Shown here one piece after another: positions 58,964 through 64,000 of a stretch of 64,000 nt of DNA. Origin of the DNA: Pelethousia sp034933245 (GTDB lineage Bacteria; Bacillota; Clostridia; Christensenellales; CAG-138); contig JAYFNX010000018.1 of assembly GCA_034933245.1 (NCBI GenBank), positions 1-64,000 on the forward strand, in the 5' to 3' direction. The notes under the pieces are model-generated. The model was not told where the DNA came from and made no database searches. It was given only the letters and a program-made list of their open reading frames with translations. Numbering within the stretch: position 1 is the first letter of the stretch; each line of letters starts with the position of its first letter. Made by a program: the position numbers and the translations under genes.

Positions 58964-59836
58964 TTGCCTTATAAGCTTATTACCGACGCAACCAGCGACC
59001 TGCCCTTTTCCCTTGCCCAAGAATGGGATGTGGAGGTTCTCCCCATGGAATACACCCTGAACGGCAAGCCTTACAGCTATTGCCCGGGGAACGGGGACCA
59101 AACCACCGCGGAGTTCTTCGCCGCCATGCGCCAAGGCGCTTCAGCCATCACCAGCCAGATCAACGCCTATACCTTTACCTCCGTGTTCGAGGGTTACCTG
59201 AAGCAGGGCATGGATGTAATTTACGCTGGCTTTTCCAGCGCGCTTTCGGGCACCGTAGGCTCCGCCCGCATCGCCCAGGCCGAACTGGCGGAAAAATATC
59301 CCGGGCGCAAGATTGCCGTGGTGGATAGCCTCTGCGCCAGCCTGGGACAAGGGCCCTTCCTGTACTATGCCGCCCGGCTGCAAAAGGAGCTGGACTTTGA
59401 CGCGATGGTCGCTTGGTTGGAAGCCAACAAGCTGCATTTTGTCCATTGGTTTACCGTGGACGATCTGGAGTATCTCAAACGGGGCGGCCGGGTCAGCGGC
59501 GCCACGGCGGCCATTGCTACCGTCCTGCAGATTAAGCCCGTAATGCATGTGGATTGCGACGGCCATCTGGTAGCCGTGGAAAAGGTTCAGGGCCGCAAGA
59601 AGTCCCTCAAAGCCCTGGTGGATCATATGGTGGCAAGCATGGATAAGGAAAAGGCGGATGTGGCCTTTATCGGCCATTGCGACGCCCAAAAGGAGGCAGA
59701 ACTGGTGGCCGCACAGATCCGGGAGCGAACCGGCATCGAAACCATCGTGATCGACGATATTGGCGTGATGATCGGCGCCCATTCCGGCCCGGGCACCGTG
59801 GCCCTGTTCTTCTATGGCACGCGCCTGGGCGCATAG
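58964..59836 (+). CDS. DegV family fatty-acid-binding protein
   Basis: A 290-residue DegV protein. N-terminal YKLITDATSDLPFSLAQEW and the fatty-acid-head-binding ITSQINAYTF, then FSSALSGTVGSARIA and the second domain with WFTVDDLEYLKRGGRVSGATA. Relatives (FakB) present fatty acids to the FakA kinase, but no FakA is in the window. The TTG at 58964 has GGAG ten bases before and gives the usual family start; in-frame ATG 58928 and GTG 58919 lack ribosome sites. A TATAAT at about 58,876 is a likely -10. Confidence 0.88.
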   Translation: MPYKLITDATSDLPFSLAQEWDVEVLPMEYTLNGKPYSYCPGNGDQTTAEFFAAMRQGASAITSQINAYTFTSVFEGYLKQGMDVIYAGFSSALSGTVGSARIAQAELAEKYPGRKIAVVDSLCASLGQGPFLYYAARLQKELDFDAMVAWLEANKLHFVHWFTVDDLEYLKRGGRVSGATAAIATVLQIKPVMHVDCDGHLVAVEKVQGRKKSLKALVDHMVASMDKEKADVAFIGHCDAQKEAELVAAQIRERTGIETIVIDDIGVMIGAHSGPGTVALFFYGTRLGA

Positions 59837-59872
59837 GCCTGCTTTCCCGTATGCCTCATTCTTGCCTTATAA

Positions 59873-59907
59873 GAAGCGCCTCGCTTTTATCGCGGGGCGC
59901 TTCCTTA
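59873..59907 (+). terminator. Terminator of the degV gene
   Basis: GAAGCGCCTCGC and GCGGGGCGCTTC form a 12-bp stem with one G-U pair, then CTTATAT. Confidence 0.7.
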
Positions 59908-59943
59908 TATAATATATAACGCAATGCAAAAAATAAACGCGTT

Positions 59944-59968
59944 AAAAAAAGCCCCCGAAGGGGCTTTT
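59944..59968 (-). terminator. Terminator of the AGCS symporter gene
   Basis: Minus-strand AAAAGCCCC and GGGGCTTTTTTT form a stem with a run of T. Confidence 0.88.
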
Positions 59969-60006
59969 CCATGGAGCGCGTCTGCGTCGCGCCCGCAAAA
60001 CGTTGT

Positions 60007-61428
60007 TTACATGAAGTCGGTATACGTACGGTTGATCTCCACATAGTTGGCATCCTTGCGGCGCTGGAAGTAATCCTTCGTCGCTTTGGCCACCACGCCG
60101 GAGAGGCATACGAGACCGATCAAGTTGGGGATGGCCATGAGGCCGTTGAGGGTATCGGCGATGTCCCAGATGAGTTCCAGGCCGCCGATACTGCCGCCGA
60201 AGACCACCAGCGTGAAGATGATATTGTAGACCTTGCTGGCCTTATCGCCGAAGAGGAAGGTAGCGGAACGGTTGCCGTAGTAGCTCCAGCTGATGAGGGT
60301 AGAGAAGGCAAACATGCACAGCGCAATGGCCACGGTGGCTTCACCCACGGTGCCGAAGATGGTGCCGAAGGCCGCCATGGAGAGCTGGGCGCCGTTAAGG
60401 CCCACATCCGCAATCGCCATGCCATCAAAGGAGGTGAGGATGGCCAGCGCGGTGATGGAGCACACGATGATGGTATCCGCAAATACCTCAAACACGCCCC
60501 AGAGGCCCTGCTTAACGGGCTCTTTCACGTTTGCAGTGGCATGTGCCATGGAAGCGGAGCCAAGGCCTGCCTCGTTGGAGAACACGCCGCGGGCAACGCC
60601 GAAGCGCATAGCACGCATCATGACAACACCGGCTACGCCGCCGCCAACCGCACGGAAACTAAACGCCTGCGAGAAGATCTGGCTGAAGGCCCGGCCAAGA
60701 TGGCTGCCGTTGGCGACGATGGTGATCAAGCCGCCTACGACATAGAACAGAGCCATAACGGGCACCAGCTTTTCCGTAACGGCGCCGATACGCTTAAGGC
60801 CGCCGATCAGCACCAAGCCTACCAACAGAACCAGAATTACGCCAACAACCCAGCCGGGAACGACGGGGAAGAGGCGGGTGATGGAGCCGGCAATGGAGTT
60901 CACCTGGGTCATGTTGCCGATACCGAATGCTGCAAGCGCCGTAAGTACGCAGAAGAACCCAGCCAGGAATTTGCCCAAGCCGCCCTTCACGCCCTTTTGC
61001 AGATACACCATGGCGCCGCCCATCCAGGAGCCGTCCGGCGCTTTATACCGGAAGAGGACCGCCAGCAAAGCTTCGGCGTACTTGGTGCACATACCGAAGA
61101 AAGCGGATACCCACATCCAGAATACGGCACCAGGGCCGCCGGCCACAATTGCCGTTGCTACGCCGGCGATGTTGCCCGTGCCTACCGTGGCTGCCAGAGC
61201 CGTGGTAAACGCCTGGAACTGGGAAAGGGAGCTCTTATCGCTTTTATCATGGACGCTTTTGTCTTTGAAGATGGAGACGATGGTGGCGTTCCACCAAGTT
61301 TTAAACTTGCTCACCTGTATGAATCCAGTGCGGAAGGAGAGTAGCACGCCGCAGCCAACCAGCAGTAGGAGCATAATAGGACCCCATACGAAACCGTTGA
61401 TTGCACTGTTAATACTTGCAAGACTCAT
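60007..61428 (-). CDS. Sodium:alanine (AGCS family) symporter
   Basis: A 473-residue AGCS transporter with about eleven helices. Motifs: NGFVWGPIMLLLLVGCGVLLSFRTGFIQ, FQAFTTALAATVGTGNIAGVATAIV, GGPGAVFWMWVSAFFGMCTKYAEALLA, and RGVFSNEAGLGSASMAHATA, the family signature. It imports alanine or glycine with sodium. The ATG at 61428 has AAAGG before it; an in-frame ATG at 61473 overlaps the likely -10 TATAAT (61472-61477, minus strand) and is rejected. Confidence 0.93.
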   Translation of the reverse strand: MSLASINSAINGFVWGPIMLLLLVGCGVLLSFRTGFIQVSKFKTWWNATIVSIFKDKSVHDKSDKSSLSQFQAFTTALAATVGTGNIAGVATAIVAGGPGAVFWMWVSAFFGMCTKYAEALLAVLFRYKAPDGSWMGGAMVYLQKGVKGGLGKFLAGFFCVLTALAAFGIGNMTQVNSIAGSITRLFPVVPGWVVGVILVLLVGLVLIGGLKRIGAVTEKLVPVMALFYVVGGLITIVANGSHLGRAFSQIFSQAFSFRAVGGGVAGVVMMRAMRFGVARGVFSNEAGLGSASMAHATANVKEPVKQGLWGVFEVFADTIIVCSITALAILTSFDGMAIADVGLNGAQLSMAAFGTIFGTVGEATVAIALCMFAFSTLISWSYYGNRSATFLFGDKASKVYNIIFTLVVFGGSIGGLELIWDIADTLNGLMAIPNLIGLVCLSGVVAKATKDYFQRRKDANYVEINRTYTDFM

Positions 61429-61843
61429 TGATTCGACCAACCTTTCTTGATGAGATAATTTTATCAATGACATTATAAAAAATTATAATGGCATGAGCGC
61501 AAAAAAGAACATTCCTTAGAGAAGTCGTCCTTAGCCTTCTTTAGTAAGCGGATTATAGGGAGCAGTGGCGGTTATGTTAAGAGAGTGTGTTTAGAAATTT
61601 TATGTTTTACATTGTTTACGCTAAGATTTTAGCATGTAATTTTTAATCCGTCAATGCCTTTCGTCACATTGGTATCACACTTTTGTGCGACTTTATACGC
61701 ATTTTTGAGATGGCACTTCCATCTTTTATATTTATTTAACCAATTTCTTCTTTATAAAAAACATATAAAATTTTTAAGTTCTATTTTCTCCTCTTTTCTT
61801 CCATTTTAGCGGACTATGGAAAAAAATAATGCCTTCCAGCACC

Positions 61844-61857
61844 GCATACATGTATGC
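61844..61857. promoter_or_regulatory. Perfect 14-bp palindrome upstream of livJ
   Basis: GCATACATGTATGC reads the same on both strands and ends 13 bases before the livJ -35 box, a typical position for a dimeric regulator. Confidence 0.45.
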
Positions 61858-61870
61858 AACTTGAAACGGA

Positions 61871-61899
61871 TTGCATTTGTGCGGGATGTGGTGTATGAT
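61871..61899 (+). promoter_or_regulatory. Promoter of livJ
   Basis: TTGCAT (61871-61876) and TATGAT (61894-61899) with a 17-base spacer. Confidence 0.75.
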
Positions 61900-61985
61900 A
61901 AAACAAGCTGGGCGGGAGTGCCCGCATTTCTTAGATGGGCAAGTCAGTCCAGAAACACCAATACATAAAATCGGAGGAAAAAAAC

Positions 61986-63173
61986 ATGAAGAAAATGCTT
62001 GCGTTCCTTCTCGTGGCGGCTATGGCCTTTGCGGCTTTCGGCTGCAGTGGCACACCGGCCGCATCTGCCCCTGAAAGCGGCGACAAAGTAATTAAAATCG
62101 GCGTGTTCGAGCCCTTCACGGGTGAAAACGGCGGCGGCGGCTACCAGGAAGTTCTGGCTATCCGCTATGCCAACCAGGTGAAACCTACCGTGAACATCGG
62201 CGGCGAGGAATACAAGATTGAGCTGGTCGAAGCGGACAACAAGTCCGATAAGACCGAGGCCGTCACCGCGGCCCAGAGCCTCATGTCCGCGGGCGTGTCC
62301 GTGGTGCTTGGCTCCTACGGCAGCGGCGTGTCCATCGCGGCAGGCGAAATTTTTGCCGAAAACAAGATTCCCGCCATCGGCTGCTCCTGCACCAACCCGC
62401 AGGTCACCCTTGGGAATGATTACTATTTCCGCGTATGCTTCCTCGATCCCTTCCAGGGCACCGTTATGGCGAACTACGCTTGGCAGGAAGGCGCCAAGAA
62501 AGCCGCCGTCATTACCCAGCTGGGCGATGACTACAGCTCCGGCCTCGGCAGCTTCTTTGTAAAGGCCTTCACCGCTTTGGGCGGCGAAGTCGTAGAGCAG
62601 CAGTTCCAGACCAACCAGACCGATTTTAAGGCCATTCTCACCGAGATTAAGGCCCAGAATCCCGATACCATCTTCGCGCCCAGCTCCATCGCCACCGCGC
62701 CCCTGCTCATCAAGCAGGCCCGTGAGCTCGGTATCACCTGCCCCATCACCGCTGGCGACACCTGGCAGAACCAGACCATCGCCGATAACGCCGGTGCGGA
62801 CGCCGAAGGCGTTGTGGTTTCCACCTTCTTCGATGAGGCGGACACCTCCAACACCGCTGCGGCTGATTTCGTAAAGGGCTTTAAGGAATACCTCCAGGCC
62901 AACCCCGCGGACATGGAAAAGAACGGCGGTGACGGTGTTGCCGCGGTATCCGCTCTTGGTTATGACGCTTACATGGTGGCCGTGGCCGCTATCGAGGCTG
63001 CCGGCTCCACCGAAGGTTCCGCCATTCGCGATGCCCTGCCCGGCGTAGCAGTCACCGGCGTGACCGGCGCCATCGCCTTCGACGAGAACGGCGATGCCAA
63101 GAAGGACATGGCTTACCTCAACATCATTGAGGGCGGCGCGTTCAAGTTCCTGAAGACGGTTTCCATCGGCTAA
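61986..63173 (+). CDS. livJ: Branched-chain amino acid ABC transporter substrate-binding lipoprotein
   Basis: A 395-residue family 4 periplasmic-type binding protein. Signal peptide MLAFLLVAAMAFAAFGC with lipobox FGC (Cys21), then the bilobal Leu/Ile/Val-binding fold: KIGVFEPFTGENGGGGYQE, the SAGVSVVLGSYGSGVSIAAG hinge, FRVCFLDPFQGTVMANYA and the final DENGDAKKDMAYLNI. GGAGG precedes the ATG at 61986; an upstream in-frame extension has no site. The next gene encodes the matching permease, with a terminator-like hairpin between. Confidence 0.93.
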   Translation: MKKMLAFLLVAAMAFAAFGCSGTPAASAPESGDKVIKIGVFEPFTGENGGGGYQEVLAIRYANQVKPTVNIGGEEYKIELVEADNKSDKTEAVTAAQSLMSAGVSVVLGSYGSGVSIAAGEIFAENKIPAIGCSCTNPQVTLGNDYYFRVCFLDPFQGTVMANYAWQEGAKKAAVITQLGDDYSSGLGSFFVKAFTALGGEVVEQQFQTNQTDFKAILTEIKAQNPDTIFAPSSIATAPLLIKQARELGITCPITAGDTWQNQTIADNAGADAEGVVVSTFFDEADTSNTAAADFVKGFKEYLQANPADMEKNGGDGVAAVSALGYDAYMVAVAAIEAAGSTEGSAIRDALPGVAVTGVTGAIAFDENGDAKKDMAYLNIIEGGAFKFLKTVSIG

Positions 63174-63186
63174 ACACAACTTTTTA

Positions 63187-63219
63187 AGGCGGGGGACATC
63201 TGCCCCCCGCCTCTTTTCT
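63187..63219 (+). terminator. Terminator/attenuator between livJ and livH
   Basis: AGGCGGGGG and CCCCCGCCT form a 9-bp stem followed by CTCTTTTCTC. It would cap part of the transcripts after the binding-protein gene. Confidence 0.75.
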
Positions 63220-63283
63220 CTTGTATAGCGCATTTATTGGCGAATACCCGGAATTACAATTCAAATCGGGGGTTTTTCATACA

Positions 63284-64000
63284 ATGAGTCTTACCACTTT
63301 CCTACAGCATTGCCTCACGGGCATATCGCTGGGCGGTGCTTATGCCCTCATTGCCATAGGTTACACCATGGTATACGGCATTTTGCGCCTCATCAACTTC
63401 GCCCATGGCGATATTTTCATGATAGCCGGCTATTTTATGGTGTTTGCCGTGGCCAGTATGCCCTGGCCCGTCGCCATGGTCGTGGTGATCGTCGGCACCA
63501 TCGTGCTAGGCGTGGTGCTTGAGCGGGCGGCATATAAGCCCCTGCGGTCCAGCCCGCGTATGTCCATTATGATCTCCGCCATCGGCGCCAGTTATCTCTT
63601 GCAAAACCTGGCCACCTATCTCTTCTCCGCCCTTCCCCGGGCGTACCCAGAGATTCCCATGCTTAAAAAGATTTTTCAGATTGGCGACGTTTCCGCCTCT
63701 CTCGTCACGTTCGTCACCCCTGTGTTGACCATCCTGTTGGTCATCGCGCTGATGAACATCATTAGCCATACCAAGATTGGCATGGCCATGCGCTCCGTAT
63801 CCAAGGATTTTGAGACCAGTAAACTCATGGGCATCAAAATCAACAACGTCATCTCCATGACTTTCGTTATCGGTTCCGCGCTGGCTGCCGTGGGTTCCAT
63901 CCTTTATTTTACGGACCGTATGTCCGTCACCCCCTTCTCCGGTGCGCTCCCCGGCCTCAAATGCTTCGTGGCGGCTGTGCTGGGTGGAATCGGCTCCATC
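63284..64000 (+). CDS. livH: Branched-chain amino acid ABC transporter permease LivH (cut by window end)
   Basis: The first 239 codons of a LivH-type permease; the stop lies beyond the window. Family motifs: LTGISLGGAYALIAIGYTMVYGILRLINFAHGD, ERAAYKPLRSSPRMS, and the EAA-like loop RSVSKDFETSKLMGIKINNVI, followed by LKCFVAAVLGGIGSI. It forms the membrane channel with LivM, expected downstream. ATG at 63284; the GGGGG tract about a dozen bases upstream is a weak ribosome site. Confidence 0.93.
   Translation, partial: MSLTTFLQHCLTGISLGGAYALIAIGYTMVYGILRLINFAHGDIFMIAGYFMVFAVASMPWPVAMVVVIVGTIVLGVVLERAAYKPLRSSPRMSIMISAIGASYLLQNLATYLFSALPRAYPEIPMLKKIFQIGDVSASLVTFVTPVLTILLVIALMNIISHTKIGMAMRSVSKDFETSKLMGIKINNVISMTFVIGSALAAVGSILYFTDRMSVTPFSGALPGLKCFVAAVLGGIGSI

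Larger units (their letters stand above)
61474..61985. other. AT-rich intergenic region with divergent promoters
   Basis: A 512-base region between the AGCS symporter and livJ. It holds two minus-strand TATAAT boxes near 61,472-61,490, a long AT-rich central stretch without genes, the palindrome at 61844, the livJ promoter at 61871 and a small hairpin GCGGG-AGTG-CCCGC near 61912. No reading frame in it is convincing. Confidence 0.6.

Noticed and set aside
61944..63233. Minus-strand frame of 429 codons
   Set aside because: It is antisense to livJ, which has a clear signal peptide and binding-protein fold.

Overview
The window looks like the chromosome of an anaerobic, endospore-forming Clostridia-type Firmicute. 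The evidence is a SpoIIE-type phosphatase, a DnaD/DnaB-like protein paired with a DnaI-like helicase loader, the clostridial GlgC/GlgD pair, DUF1540, DUF951, DUF1858 and QueT small proteins, a Rex-family regulator, and lysine and fluoride riboswitches. No rRNA or other taxonomic marker is present, so the genus cannot be named.

Positions 1-9,770 are more AT-rich than the rest and look like an accessory segment. They hold the end of an IS transposase, a CPBP protease, a GNAT acetyltransferase, a GntR fragment fused head-on to a decayed sodium:neurotransmitter symporter gene, and a compact amino-acid catabolic cluster. That cluster has an M20 deacylase/peptidase, a 2,3-diaminopropionate ammonia-lyase, a second fold-type II PLP enzyme and a divergent GntR regulator, with a consensus promoter and a tandem 14-bp repeat between the divergent genes. 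The segment ends at two tRNA-Ser genes.

From 10 kb on, the sequence is GC-rich core genome. 10-25.7 kb carries YugP, a sortase, argS, serS, a small lipoprotein, the helicase-loader pair, a membrane-anchored M1-N-like domain, a secreted Ig-like protein with an acetyltransferase, yigZ, tyrS, spoIIE, a LOG protein and a USP-like protein. 25.7-28.7 kb is a lysine-riboswitch-controlled amino-acid ABC importer. 29-33.5 kb holds an HdeD-like protein, rex-lysR, an iron alcohol dehydrogenase and a fluoride-riboswitch-controlled CrcB. Nearly identical palindromes sit at the rex and alcohol dehydrogenase promoters. 33.6-36.2 kb has an amidohydrolase and a GntR regulator. 36.5-39.8 kb is an SPFH/zinc-ribbon/TPM operon like B. 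subtilis ydjIGH but without pspA.

40-50.5 kb contains a DUF1540 gene, lplA, the glycogen operon glgBCDA, a LytTR-DUF3021 pair and a GH13 glycosidase. 50.5-57.3 kb holds small zinc and redox proteins, QueT, a lipoprotein-XRE-membrane protein operon with twin operators around its promoter, YitT, and a four-gene operon encoding a racemase, MscS, DUF951 and a signal-peptidase homologue that lacks both catalytic residues. 57.5-64 kb is transport-rich: a dicarboxylate/amino-acid symporter, DegV, an AGCS symporter, and livJ followed by livH, which the window end truncates.

Much of the window concerns amino-acid uptake and use (two ABC importers, two intact sodium symporters, one dead one, catabolic lyases), with glycogen storage and redox control alongside. 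The least ordinary observations are the shared palindromes at rex and the alcohol dehydrogenase, the dead signal peptidase, the diaminopropionate-type island and the twin XRE operators.
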